This document shows positions 26,011-35,077 of a DNA stretch of 64,000 bases, in pieces (the stretch's first letter is position 1; every line of letters begins with the position of its first letter). The stretch lies in NCBI GenBank assembly GCA_963851095.1, contig CAWKOX010000007.1, forward strand, positions 186,001-250,000, written 5' to 3'. The translations under genes were made by a program, and so were the position numbers. The DNA comes from Oleispira sp963851095 (GTDB lineage: Bacteria > Pseudomonadota > Gammaproteobacteria > Pseudomonadales > Oceanobacteraceae). Below the pieces are notes generated by a model, which worked only from the letters and a program-made list of their open reading frames with translations, made no database searches and was not told where the DNA came from.

Positions 26011-27495
26011 ATGATTATTATTAATAATAAAAAGATGCCAGTCCCTTTTACGTTAGTCCTGTCACTCTTATTGAGTGCTTGTGCCAGTACTCAATCTTCG
26101 GCTGTAAAGGCAGTGAAAGACACTCCATTAAGCCCGGCGTTTACAACGACAAGTGCGATATCCGATAAAGAAAGTTTAGGCTCAGGGTCAGAGTCGGATT
26201 CTGGCTCTAATCAGCACGTTGTGGATAAGTGGTGGCGTGATTTTTCTGATCCACAGTTAAACAGACTGATCGACCAAGCCTTAGCCAATAACTATAGCCT
26301 AGAAGCTTCCCTTGCGCGGGTTAAGCAAAGCCAATCCCGTTGGGACCAAGCAGGCAGTAGCAAAGTCCCCAGTGTTCAGTTAACAGCCCAACAGTCGCGC
26401 CAGTGGCAAGATGGTTTACAGCAAGATGGTACAACCACCGATCAATGGCAGCTGGGGTTGAGCGCCAGCTATGAAGTAGATTTTTGGGGGCGTATAAACA
26501 GCTTAGACGAGCAAGCATTGCAGCAGTTGAATGCCAGTCGTGCTGCTAAGAATATCCAAACCAATACCGTGGTGAGTCAGGTCGCATTGGCTTGGTATGG
26601 CAGCCTTCAAGAAAGCCAGCAGTTGTTATTATTAGGCCAGCAGCAAGCGCGGATTAAAAACGCACTGGAGGTTATTCGGGGGCGCTATTTAAGAGGCAAG
26701 GTCAATGCGTCTGATATGTGGCAGCAAGAACAGCTGCTTGAATCGATCAATAGCGACATCATCCGTAGCGAAACTGCGCTGGCCATTTATAAGCAGCAGC
26801 TCGCGTTGTGGATCGGGACAACAAACGTTGAAGACGTTGTTAATACGATGTCTGAGCCTTACAAAATCCCACGCTTCGCCGACCCAATCGCCCAAGTCAG
26901 TAGTGATTCCTTGCACCAGCGCCCTGACGTTAAGCAAGCTTATGCACACATTCTAGCCGCGCAAGCCGGTTTAAATGTCGCGCAGTCTAATCGTTATCCT
27001 AGGTTTACGTTATCGGCGTCTTATGTCAGTGCGGTCGATACCCCGAGTGATATTTTAAAGAATTGGATGACAAACCTGGTTGCTGGGTTAGCAGTGCCAT
27101 TAATCGATGGTGATAACTTACAAGCAGAAGTTCGTCGTAATCAAGCGGTTGTTGAAGAAGCGGTGGCGAACTATCAGCAGGTTCTATTGGCCGCCATGCA
27201 AGAGATTGAGCAAGGGTTGGTTAATGAGACTCAACAGTTCTCGTTATCCAAGAGCTTAGAATTGCAGTTGCAGTTAGCGAATAAAACTCAGCAATATTTA
27301 ACTCAGCGTTACAGTAATGGGGCAGGAGATTTTTTGTCACTATTAAATAATCAGCAGCAAACGTTACAACTTGAACGACAAGTATTGGCAGCGGATTATC
27401 AGCAATTAAAATACCGGATTCAGCTATTAACATCATTGAGTCATGGTCGATTTAGCACAGGCAAGGTCATCGAAAGTGGGGATGAAGATGAGTAA
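26011..27495 (+). CDS. RND efflux outer-membrane factor (NodT/OprM-type lipoprotein)
   Basis: TolC-family channel of a tripartite pump. The signal peptide ends in the lipobox LLSAC, after which the two OEP repeats run (about 90-280 and 300-490), rich in Gln and Ala helices. WWRDFSDPQLNRLIDQAL and YEVDFWGRINSL are family signatures. I use ATG 26011. An upstream TTG (26005) and a downstream ATG (26035) are in frame. Adaptor and permease genes overlap in series after it, giving a complete pump operon in the order channel-adaptor-permease. Confidence 0.93.
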   Translation: MIIINNKKMPVPFTLVLSLLLSACASTQSSAVKAVKDTPLSPAFTTTSAISDKESLGSGSESDSGSNQHVVDKWWRDFSDPQLNRLIDQALANNYSLEASLARVKQSQSRWDQAGSSKVPSVQLTAQQSRQWQDGLQQDGTTTDQWQLGLSASYEVDFWGRINSLDEQALQQLNASRAAKNIQTNTVVSQVALAWYGSLQESQQLLLLGQQQARIKNALEVIRGRYLRGKVNASDMWQQEQLLESINSDIIRSETALAIYKQQLALWIGTTNVEDVVNTMSEPYKIPRFADPIAQVSSDSLHQRPDVKQAYAHILAAQAGLNVAQSNRYPRFTLSASYVSAVDTPSDILKNWMTNLVAGLAVPLIDGDNLQAEVRRNQAVVEEAVANYQQVLLAAMQEIEQGLVNETQQFSLSKSLELQLQLANKTQQYLTQRYSNGAGDFLSLLNNQQQTLQLERQVLAADYQQLKYRIQLLTSLSHGRFSTGKVIESGDEDE

Positions 27496-28669
27496 CATTA
27501 ATAGCGATCAATCTAATAGCAATCATTACGAAGGCAACAATAACGAAGGAAGCGGCGGCTTGAAAAAGGGTTTTCTATTATTGTTTATATTACTCATTGG
27601 TTTAATTATCGCTGGAGTCATTTATAAAACGGCGCCTAAGCCTAAGCGTGGTGAAGAGGTTAAACAAGTACGCTTGGTGGAAACTCTTGAGCTGCAACGT
27701 ATCACGTTACGTCCTCAGTGGCAGGGCGGCGGTGAAGTGTCTGCTGCGCAGCGAGTTCAGCTCAGTGCTCAAGTTGCCGGACGAATTGAACAACTTGAGG
27801 CGCACGCTGTTCCTGGTGCAATTTTAGCCAAAGACCAAGCACTGGCCACGATTGAACAGCAAGATTACCAGTTACAGGTTCAGCAACAGCAGGCCGCAGT
27901 GATTCAAGCACAAGCGACTTTAGACTTAGAAAACGGGCAGGCCCAGTTAGCTAAAGAAGAATACGACTTGGCTAAAGGCCAGTTAAATACAGAGCTTAAA
28001 AATAGTGCATTGGTATTAAGAAAGCCTCAAATAGCCGCTGCAGAGGCGGGTTTAAAAACCGCTCAAGTAAATTTGGCTTTGGCAAAATTGAAACTTGAAC
28101 GTACTGATATTCGCATGCCTTTTAAAGGGCAAATTATTAGCCGCAGCATTAATAATGGCAGCCAAGTGAATACCGGCAGTATGTTGTTTGATGTGGTTTC
28201 AACCGATGAGTTTTGGTTGCAGGTAAAAGTACCACAGCAGTTTTTATCGATTCTAGATCGATCAAAGCCCGTTGTTATTACTTCGGGTAACCATCAGCGC
28301 GAAGCGGAGGTTCTGCACAGCTTAGTGGAGGTTGATGCCAAAGACCGCCAAGCAAAAATTCTAATTTCTATTAAAAACCCTGATAACAGTGCTTTATTAA
28401 TTGGCAGCTACGTGGATGTTTTATTATTTGCCGATACGATTGAGAATGCCTTTGTTATTGAAAACAAATACCTTAAAGACGATGGCAAGGTATGGGTCGT
28501 GAACGATAATAAATTGTTTAAACGTACTCCTAAGGTTATTTATCAAAGCCGTGATAAAACCTGGATAGAAAGCGGTTTTAAGGCAGGTGATCGTTTATTG
28601 GATAGTAATTTAGGTGTGGTGACAGAAGGCACCCCTGTTCGTATTTCAACTCAACGTGGGAAGAAATAA
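27488..28669 (+). CDS. RND efflux periplasmic adaptor (membrane fusion protein)
   Basis: HlyD/AcrA-type adaptor. One membrane anchor (about residues 27-47) is followed by a barrel-sandwich (lipoyl) half GRIEQLEAHAVPGAI, an alpha-hairpin rich in Gln and Ala, the second lipoyl half RTDIRMPFKGQIISR and a beta-barrel domain. ATG 27488 overlaps the channel gene stop (ATGAGTAA) and is preceded by GTGGGG at good spacing. A longer in-frame start at 27443 is unlikely. Its stop shares one base with the permease start, so the three genes are translated together. Confidence 0.92.
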   Translation: MSNINSDQSNSNHYEGNNNEGSGGLKKGFLLLFILLIGLIIAGVIYKTAPKPKRGEEVKQVRLVETLELQRITLRPQWQGGGEVSAAQRVQLSAQVAGRIEQLEAHAVPGAILAKDQALATIEQQDYQLQVQQQQAAVIQAQATLDLENGQAQLAKEEYDLAKGQLNTELKNSALVLRKPQIAAAEAGLKTAQVNLALAKLKLERTDIRMPFKGQIISRSINNGSQVNTGSMLFDVVSTDEFWLQVKVPQQFLSILDRSKPVVITSGNHQREAEVLHSLVEVDAKDRQAKILISIKNPDNSALLIGSYVDVLLFADTIENAFVIENKYLKDDGKVWVVNDNKLFKRTPKVIYQSRDKTWIESGFKAGDRLLDSNLGVVTEGTPVRISTQRGKK

Positions 28670-31600
28670 TGAATCGAGAACCTAGTTTGCATCGTGGCCC
28701 TGTAGCCTGGATGGCGCGTCATGGCGTAGCGCCTAACTTGTTTATGGCGTTACTGATTATTGGTGGCTTTTTGATGTCGCTGACGATTAAAAAAGAATTT
28801 ATTCCTAGCTATGACGCAGATACCGTTATTGTTGATGTGGCTTATGCAGGGGCAACGCCTGCGGAAATAGAACAAGCGATTATTCTGCCAATTGAAAATG
28901 AAGTCGCCGCCCTTGATGGCATTAAAGATGTTAGCTCGGTTGCGAGTGCAAGCAGTGGCCGGGTCATACTTGAATTGGTTAATGGTGTTGATCGACAGCG
29001 TGCTTATCAAGACATTGAACAAGCGGTGAGCCGAATCACGACCTTCCCCCTTGAAACAGAAAAGCCGATTATTAAGTTAGCGAGTCGCTCGATTGATGTG
29101 GCGACCTTAGCGATCTATGGCGATGTGTCTTTATTAGAGCTTAAGCATCTGTCCGAGGAAGTTAAGGATCAGTTATTAACCGCCGATGAGATTTCGACCA
29201 TCGAACTGCGAGGAACCCCTAGCGAAGAAGTTCATATAGAAATTAGCCAAGCGAACCTGCAACGCTTTAATCTTAGCTTGGCAGAAGTGGCGAATATTAT
29301 TGGTCGCAACGCGATTGAGCAATCGGCAGGCAGTGTGCGTACAGAGGGTGGAGAAATTCTGGTCACGTTAAACGATCGCCGTTATTGGGCATCTGATTTT
29401 AGAGATATCATATTGCGTCATGATACCTCAGGCATTCTGGTGCAGCTATCCGACGTGGCAACGATTACAGATGGCTTTTCAGACTCTAGTCGCTCGGTTA
29501 CTTATGATGAAAAATCCGCTATTTCATTAAAAATCTATCGAGCCGAAGATCAAACACCGACCACGGTCGTTGCGGCTATGTATGAAAAGCTTGATCAAAT
29601 CCGACAAGACTTGCCAGTGGGTATTGAAATTATTGTGGTTGATGATGACGGTGAAACCTATCAGCAGCGAGTGGGGTTGTTACTTAAAAACGCTACGATT
29701 GGATTAATACTGGTGCTTTGCTTACTCAGTGTTTTTTTGGAATACCGTTTAGCTTTTTGGGTAACAATGGGGATTCCTACGGCGTTTTTGGGTTCATTAT
29801 TGCTACTGCCAATATTTGATGTGTCGATCAATATGATCTCAATGTTCGCCTTTATTATTGCATTGGGGATTGTGGTGGACGATGCCATTATTGCCGGTGA
29901 AAATATTTATGAACACATGCAAAAAGGTATTCCCTTTTTAGATGCGGCGATCATTGGTGCGAAAGAAGTTTCTGTGCCGTTAGCCTTTGCTATTTTGACC
30001 AACGTCGTCGCCTTTTTACCGCTATTAGCCCTGCCGGGTATGATGGGTAAATTATTCTTGGCGATTCCGATTGTTGTTATCTGTTGTTTTCTTATTTCGT
30101 GGATTGAAGCGTTATTCATTTTACCGACTCACTTGGCGTCGTTAGAAAGAAGTAAGCCAGGTCGATTTGGCCGCTTTATGAATGGCATTCAAAAGCCTGC
30201 GGATAAAAAGTTACATAATTTTATTCACCTTACTTATAAGCCGATACTAAAAAAATGCCTTAAATCACCGAGCTTAGTATTAGCGGCATCGGTGGCGATT
30301 GCTATTGTCGTTTTATCGTACCCAATGAGTGGGCGTATGGGATTCAGTATGTTCCCGCGCTTAGAAGGTGAATTTGTTGTGGCGAAAGTTGAGCTTGCGG
30401 CGAATGCACCTTTTAGTGAAGCGAAAGACGTGCGCCATTACTTGGAGCAGAAATTACGTCAAGTGACTGATCCAATTGAAGCGGAAGGAACCCCTTTGGT
30501 GATTAGTGTGCAAGGGGATATCTCAGATTCGAGTATTGAGATTGAAGCGCGCTTGGTGCCTACCGAAGTTCGGCCGATAGATGCGAACGAAGTGGTGGGA
30601 CGCTGGCGTGAAGCGATTGGAGAAATTCCTGGTATTCGCAGTTTAACCTTTGATGCCGAGCGTGGGGGCGGCCCATCAGGAGGCGCAGGATTAACCATCG
30701 AGTTAAAAGGCTCAAATAGCGCTGAGTCACTTGCCTTAAGCGAAGCGTTAATGGCCGAAATGGCGACGCTATCGGGGGTTGTGGATCTTGCCAGTAGCTA
30801 TACCAATGGTAAGCCGCAGTGGGAGATTGAATTAAATGCCGCAGGGCGCAGCTTAGGTTTAAATGCCAGCGATGTATCTGGGCAGGTTCGTAATGCCTTA
30901 TATGGCGCACGCGCATTGCGACAGCAGCGGGATAGTAATGAAGTGACGGTCTTGGTGCGTTTGCCACTAGAAGAGCGAATGCATGGCTCCGATATTAATA
31001 ACTTACTGATTCAGACTCCGGCAGGTGGCTATGTCCCGTTAGCGAATATTGCTCATTTAAATAAGCAGATTTCACCGTCGCAGATTAGTCGTCGTGATGG
31101 TAATCAAATCATTACGATTACCGGAGAAGTGGAACCGCGCAGAATGATTCCGGGTGTTATGTCGGTTTTGAGAGATGATATTTTCCCTAAGTTGCAAGCT
31201 CAGTACCCTAATACTGAAATGGGCTTTCGAGGGCGACAGGCGGATACTCAAGAAACTGTGGATAGCTTAAAGCTGTATGGCGCGTTTTCGTTATTGTTGA
31301 TTTATAGTTTGCTCGCCATTCCTTTTAAAAGTTATTCACAGCCGATGTTAGTGATGGCTATTATTCCGTTTGGGGCCGTCGGTGCTATCTTGGGTCATTT
31401 GATCTTAGGCGAAGATTTATCGGTGATGAGTATTATGGGCATCGTTGCACTGGCTGGGGTTGTGGTGAACGACAGTCTAATCTTGGTCGATTATGCCAAT
31501 AAGAAAGTCGCGGAAGGTTTATCGGTCGTGGAGGCGATTACGGAAGCAGGGGTAAGGCGTTTTAGACCGATTCTATTAACCACGTTGACTACTTTTGGTG

Positions 31601-31776
31601 GTCTTGCGCCGATGGTATTTGAAACCTCGCGTCAGGCGCAATTTATTACGCCAATGGCAGTCTCGCTTGGCTTTGGTATCTTGTTTACGACGTTTGTTTG
31701 CTTGTTAATTCTCCCCGCGTTTTATGTGATATTGGGCGAGTTTTTAGTTAGGCGCCAGCTACGCGGTGAACGGTAG
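28669..31776 (+). CDS. RND efflux permease (AcrB/HAE1-like)
   Basis: A 1,035-residue proton-driven pump subunit with twelve membrane helices in two halves and two large periplasmic loops. The proton-relay pair is visible in GIVVDDAIIAGENIYEHM (helix 4), and the second half has VVVNDSLILVDYAN. The starting segment with GVAPNLFMALLIIGG and the AGATPAEIEQAI loop belong to a divergent group often found in marine gammaproteobacteria. It is the last gene of the operon. The convergent YgjP-like gene ends 29 nt away. The substrate is unknown. Confidence 0.95.
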   Translation: MNREPSLHRGPVAWMARHGVAPNLFMALLIIGGFLMSLTIKKEFIPSYDADTVIVDVAYAGATPAEIEQAIILPIENEVAALDGIKDVSSVASASSGRVILELVNGVDRQRAYQDIEQAVSRITTFPLETEKPIIKLASRSIDVATLAIYGDVSLLELKHLSEEVKDQLLTADEISTIELRGTPSEEVHIEISQANLQRFNLSLAEVANIIGRNAIEQSAGSVRTEGGEILVTLNDRRYWASDFRDIILRHDTSGILVQLSDVATITDGFSDSSRSVTYDEKSAISLKIYRAEDQTPTTVVAAMYEKLDQIRQDLPVGIEIIVVDDDGETYQQRVGLLLKNATIGLILVLCLLSVFLEYRLAFWVTMGIPTAFLGSLLLLPIFDVSINMISMFAFIIALGIVVDDAIIAGENIYEHMQKGIPFLDAAIIGAKEVSVPLAFAILTNVVAFLPLLALPGMMGKLFLAIPIVVICCFLISWIEALFILPTHLASLERSKPGRFGRFMNGIQKPADKKLHNFIHLTYKPILKKCLKSPSLVLAASVAIAIVVLSYPMSGRMGFSMFPRLEGEFVVAKVELAANAPFSEAKDVRHYLEQKLRQVTDPIEAEGTPLVISVQGDISDSSIEIEARLVPTEVRPIDANEVVGRWREAIGEIPGIRSLTFDAERGGGPSGGAGLTIELKGSNSAESLALSEALMAEMATLSGVVDLASSYTNGKPQWEIELNAAGRSLGLNASDVSGQVRNALYGARALRQQRDSNEVTVLVRLPLEERMHGSDINNLLIQTPAGGYVPLANIAHLNKQISPSQISRRDGNQIITITGEVEPRRMIPGVMSVLRDDIFPKLQAQYPNTEMGFRGRQADTQETVDSLKLYGAFSLLLIYSLLAIPFKSYSQPMLVMAIIPFGAVGAILGHLILGEDLSVMSIMGIVALAGVVVNDSLILVDYANKKVAEGLSVVEAITEAGVRRFRPILLTTLTTFGGLAPMVFETSRQAQFITPMAVSLGFGILFTTFVCLLILPAFYVILGEFLVRRQLRGER

Positions 31777-31805
31777 ATAATCTTGAGCAGGCGCTTATAA
31801 AAGCA

Positions 31806-32318
31806 TCAGTCAGCATTCAGTTCTGACTGAACCAAATATAAACGCATATCGAATTCGAGCTGGTGGTAGTCGGGCAGCATGTGTTGGCAAAGTTGATAGA
31901 AGGCCTTGTTATGGTCTTTCTCTTTTAAGTGCGCCAGCTCATGCACGACGATCATTTCTAAAAAAGCCGCAGGGGCTTTTTTGAAAACCGCGCCAATACG
32001 TATTTCATTATTGCTCTTGGTTTTGCCACCCTGAACTCGTGATACGTATGAGTGAAGCCCCAGAGCATTGTTGACCACATGAATTTTATTATCGAAGGCA
32101 ATCTTGCTCAGCGGCGCTGATTTTTTCATGTATTCGTTTTTTAAATCCATCACATATGTACGTAATGATTTATCATTCGCAATGTTGTGGGCCTGTGGAT
32201 ACTTCTTGGCTAAATAGCTCGCCAAGGTTTGCTTATCGATCATCGCCTGAATCTGAGCTTTCAGTTCTGGCGCATAGCCTGCAATGTAACGTAGTGGGTC
32301 GGTAGATTTGGTATTCAT
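31806..32318 (-). CDS. YgjP-like metallopeptidase-domain protein
   Basis: A 170-residue cytoplasmic protein with the zinc motif VVHELAHLKEKDHNKAFYQL. The HExxH helix reads HELAH with a further His downstream, as in the DUF45/YgjP family. The physiological substrate is unknown for the family. The gene lies 12 nt after the small beta-rich protein gene on the same strand, so the two are probably co-transcribed. The first 80 residues, including PLRYIAGY, are not typical of the shortest family members. Confidence 0.85.
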   Translation of the reverse strand: MNTKSTDPLRYIAGYAPELKAQIQAMIDKQTLASYLAKKYPQAHNIANDKSLRTYVMDLKNEYMKKSAPLSKIAFDNKIHVVNNALGLHSYVSRVQGGKTKSNNEIRIGAVFKKAPAAFLEMIVVHELAHLKEKDHNKAFYQLCQHMLPDYHQLEFDMRLYLVQSELNAD

Positions 32319-32330
32319 AAAAAGACTTAT

Positions 32331-32804
32331 TTAAAAGGTATAGCCCAGGGCAAAGCCATAGCGGCGTTTATTGTCGCCAGAGGTATGAACCTGTTCAACG
32401 AATCCTTGTAAGGTCCAGTGGTTACGCTTTTCGACCAGTTCATCAAAGGCTATTTCCGAGACTAAGCGAACACGATTGGTTGAGCTAAAGTCCGCGCTGC
32501 GCTGAATTTGTAAAAAACGCCCTAAGCCGATACCGACATAGGGCTGAAGAATGTTATCGCGCTGAAAGGTATCGGCGCTGAATGAGCGTGCTTCAATAGC
32601 CCAATTGAAAAAGTAGACGTACATACTGGCACCGATGTAGGGTGCCTGTTCGTTAGCATCATTGGAAATACGACCTAGGTAGGTAGACACGCCGAGGATC
32701 GATTGTGGAATCTCTTCACTCTCGCCGAAGCGGCTGGTAGAGAAGGCCTGAGTTTCTAAGCTGAGACACAATAGGGCAAAGGCAAATAAGCGTATAATAA
32801 GCAT
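32331..32804 (-). CDS. Small secreted, probably outer-membrane beta-barrel protein
   Basis: A 157-residue protein with a signal peptide (cleavage near residue 20, ETQA). The body shows alternating hydrophobic strands (YIGASMYVYFFNWAIEARSF, QPYVGIGLGRFLQI, WTLQGFVEQVHT) and ends in Phe, as expected for an eight-strand barrel. No function is recognised. Translation probably starts at ATG 32804. It is divergent from the VF530-like gene and upstream of the YgjP-like gene. Confidence 0.75.
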   Translation of the reverse strand: MLIIRLFAFALLCLSLETQAFSTSRFGESEEIPQSILGVSTYLGRISNDANEQAPYIGASMYVYFFNWAIEARSFSADTFQRDNILQPYVGIGLGRFLQIQRSADFSSTNRVRLVSEIAFDELVEKRNHWTLQGFVEQVHTSGDNKRRYGFALGYTF

Positions 32805-32887
32805 AACGAATAAGATTAATAATGTAAGAAAGCCTATTGTAGCGACTTAGTGACTGTTAAACTGCATAAAATTTTGTGGAAATGACT

Positions 32888-33130
32888 ATGACTCAAGCAA
32901 ATAACCCTTTACATGGCCTTACGCTAGAAGCCATTGTGACCAAATTGGTTGAATTTTATGGCTACCCTAAGCTTGCTAGCCAGATTAATATTAAGTGCTT
33001 TAAAGAAAACCCGAGTATTAAGTCCAGCTTAAAGTTTTTACGTAAAACCCCTTGGGCGCGCACTAAGGTTGAAGAGCTGTATTTAAGCACACGCTTTGAA
33101 GTGACCAACAGCCCTTGGTCTCAGCAGTAG
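32888..33130 (+). CDS. VF530-family (DUF2132) small DNA-binding protein
   Basis: A short protein with the family core NNPLHGLTLEAIVTKLVEFY, NIKCFKENPSIKSSLKFL and KTPWARTKVEELYL. The Vibrio fischeri member VF530 has a known fold and binds DNA. The biological role is open. I chose ATG 32888, with GTGGA 7 nt upstream. In-frame ATG 32882 and GTG 32876 are alternatives. It stands alone between divergent and unrelated genes. Confidence 0.88.
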   Translation: MTQANNPLHGLTLEAIVTKLVEFYGYPKLASQINIKCFKENPSIKSSLKFLRKTPWARTKVEELYLSTRFEVTNSPWSQQ

Positions 33131-33338
33131 GCTTTGGTTTAATCCCCGCATTATTTTCGCAAAAGAGGCTTCGCAACAGATTCTCCGCAAAAGATACCCC
33201 TTTTATACTAAGGCAGACTTGTCCTATTAAGATCTCCTTTCGCTAGCGTTTGATGACGCTGGCGGGCTAAATCAGTTCTGAAAATCCATCATCATTCTGT
33301 TATTATCCGCGCTTCAAAAAATTAGGGGTTGGCAGCGC

Positions 33339-34910
33339 ATGGTCCAAGATTTCATTAAAACGTTCTCGCCAAATGTGAAGAACGATACTTTATCCGGCTT
33401 AACGGTGGCCCTTGCCTTGGTTCCTGAAGCCGTGGCATTTGCCTTTGTGGCAGGTGTTCATCCACTAACAGGTCTTTATGCTGCCTTTATGGTTGGCCTA
33501 ATTACCGCCATTATGGGCGGACGTCCTGGTATGATCTCAGGCGCTACTGGTGCTTTGGCGGTTGTGATGGTGGCTTTGGTTGCACAAGCTGAGCGTGACT
33601 TTGGTGCAGGAATGGGGCCTCAATACTTATTCGCCACTGTGGTCTTAATGGGTATTATTCAAATTGCTGCAGGTGCCTTAAAACTGGGTAAGTTCATTCG
33701 AATCGTACCGTATCCTGTGATGCTAGGGTTCGTAAATGGCTTGGCCATTGTGATTTTCTTAGCGCAAATTCCTCAGTTACAAGAATCGACTCCGGGTGGT
33801 AAGTGGGGTTGGACGGAAGGTACTTGGTTAGCGGGCAACGAGATGTACATCATGATCAGCATGATCGCTGCGACGATGTTTATTACCCACTTCTTGCCGA
33901 AAGTAACGAAAGCGATTCCTTCTGCTTTAGCCGGTATTTTAGTGGTGAGCTTAATTGTAATCGGACTAGACCTTAATACTAAGACCGTTGGTGATCTAGC
34001 GAGTATTGCGGGTGGCTTACCGACATTTGCTGCGCCAAACGTACCGCTAACAATGGATACCTTGTTATTTATCTTACCGTTTGCTGTAATTCTTGCTGCG
34101 ATTGGTTTGATCGAATCGTTGTTAACCATCACGGTTATTGATGAAATGACGGATACGCGTGGCCAAGGTAATAAAGAATGTGTCGCTCAAGGTACGGCTA
34201 ACGTTGCGACGGGTTTCTTCGGTGGCATGGGCGGTTGTGCAATGATTGGCCAATCGATGATTAACGTGAATTCGGGTGGTCGTGGCCGTTTATCCGGTAT
34301 TGCTGCAGCCTTGTTCTTATTAAGCTTCATTTTGTTTGCTTCACCATTAATCGAGCAAATCCCAATTGCGGCCTTAACCGGTGTGATGTTTATGGTGGTG
34401 ATTGGTACATTTGAATGGTCTAGTTTCCGTATGATGCGTTCTATTCCTAAGCGTGATGCTTTTATCATTGTTCTAGTATCGGGTGTTACAGTTGTTACGG
34501 ATCTAGCGATTGCGGTTGTTGTGGGTGTGATTGTGGCGGCATTGAATTTTGCTTGGGAACATGCAAAACATATTTATGCGACGACTAAAACTGATGAAGA
34601 TGGTGCCAAGATTTACGAGATTCATGGTCCATTATTTTTTGGTTCTGCGGCTAATTTTAAGGACTTATTCGACCCTAAATCAGATCCTGATAAAGTGATC
34701 GTTGAGTTCAAAAGCAGTCGTGTTGCTGATCACTCTGCGATTGAAGCAATTGATTCTTTAGCCGAACGTTATATTGCCGAAGGCAAAGAACTTCACTTGC
34801 GTCACCTGAGCCCAGAGTGTCGTCAGCTATTGAAGAAAGCCGGTGATTTGTGTGATGTGAACGTATTAGAAGATCCTAACTACCGTGTAGCGGTTGATAA
34901 TCTTGCCTAA
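33339..34910 (+). CDS. SulP-family anion transporter with STAS domain
   Basis: Inner-membrane transporter of 523 aa with about ten to twelve helices in the first 400 residues, beginning SGLTVALALVPEAVAFAFVAGV. ATGALAVVMVAL and GGMGGCAMIGQSMINVNSGG are signature segments, and a cytoplasmic STAS domain fills roughly 425-523. The family carries sulfate, bicarbonate or other anions, and the exact substrate cannot be read from sequence. ATG 33339 has AGGGG 8 nt upstream. The 208-nt gap before it holds an isolated hairpin CGCTAGCG/CGCTGGCG (33241-33264). A terminator follows the gene. Confidence 0.94.
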   Translation: MVQDFIKTFSPNVKNDTLSGLTVALALVPEAVAFAFVAGVHPLTGLYAAFMVGLITAIMGGRPGMISGATGALAVVMVALVAQAERDFGAGMGPQYLFATVVLMGIIQIAAGALKLGKFIRIVPYPVMLGFVNGLAIVIFLAQIPQLQESTPGGKWGWTEGTWLAGNEMYIMISMIAATMFITHFLPKVTKAIPSALAGILVVSLIVIGLDLNTKTVGDLASIAGGLPTFAAPNVPLTMDTLLFILPFAVILAAIGLIESLLTITVIDEMTDTRGQGNKECVAQGTANVATGFFGGMGGCAMIGQSMINVNSGGRGRLSGIAAALFLLSFILFASPLIEQIPIAALTGVMFMVVIGTFEWSSFRMMRSIPKRDAFIIVLVSGVTVVTDLAIAVVVGVIVAALNFAWEHAKHIYATTKTDEDGAKIYEIHGPLFFGSAANFKDLFDPKSDPDKVIVEFKSSRVADHSAIEAIDSLAERYIAEGKELHLRHLSPECRQLLKKAGDLCDVNVLEDPNYRVAVDNLA

Positions 34911-34969
34911 TACTTTTAGCCAGACGCTTGTCGTTAGAGGCTGAAGTTAGAAAGAAGACGTAAAAAGTT

Positions 34970-35005
34970 AAGCCTTTTGCTAGCAATAGCAAAAGGCTTT
35001 TTTGT
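34970..35005 (+). terminator. Intrinsic terminator after the SulP gene
   Basis: AAGCCTTTTGCTA (34970-34982), loop GCAA and TAGCAAAAGGCTT (34987-34999), followed by a T-run. Confidence 0.92.
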
Positions 35006-35077
35006 GCACTTTTTGTACGTTTGTTATAGGGAGTGATTCGTTCCCCTTCACTACTCATTGCAGGAAGAACGGCCCAG

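Noticed and set aside
30560..30967. 135-codon minus-strand ORF inside the RND permease gene
   Set aside because: It lies wholly within a well-supported gene in another frame and shows no protein-like pattern.
33241..33264. Hairpin CGCTAGCG/CGCTGGCG before the SulP gene
   Set aside because: No T-run, no matching promoter elements and no second copy in the window. It is noted in the SulP entry only.
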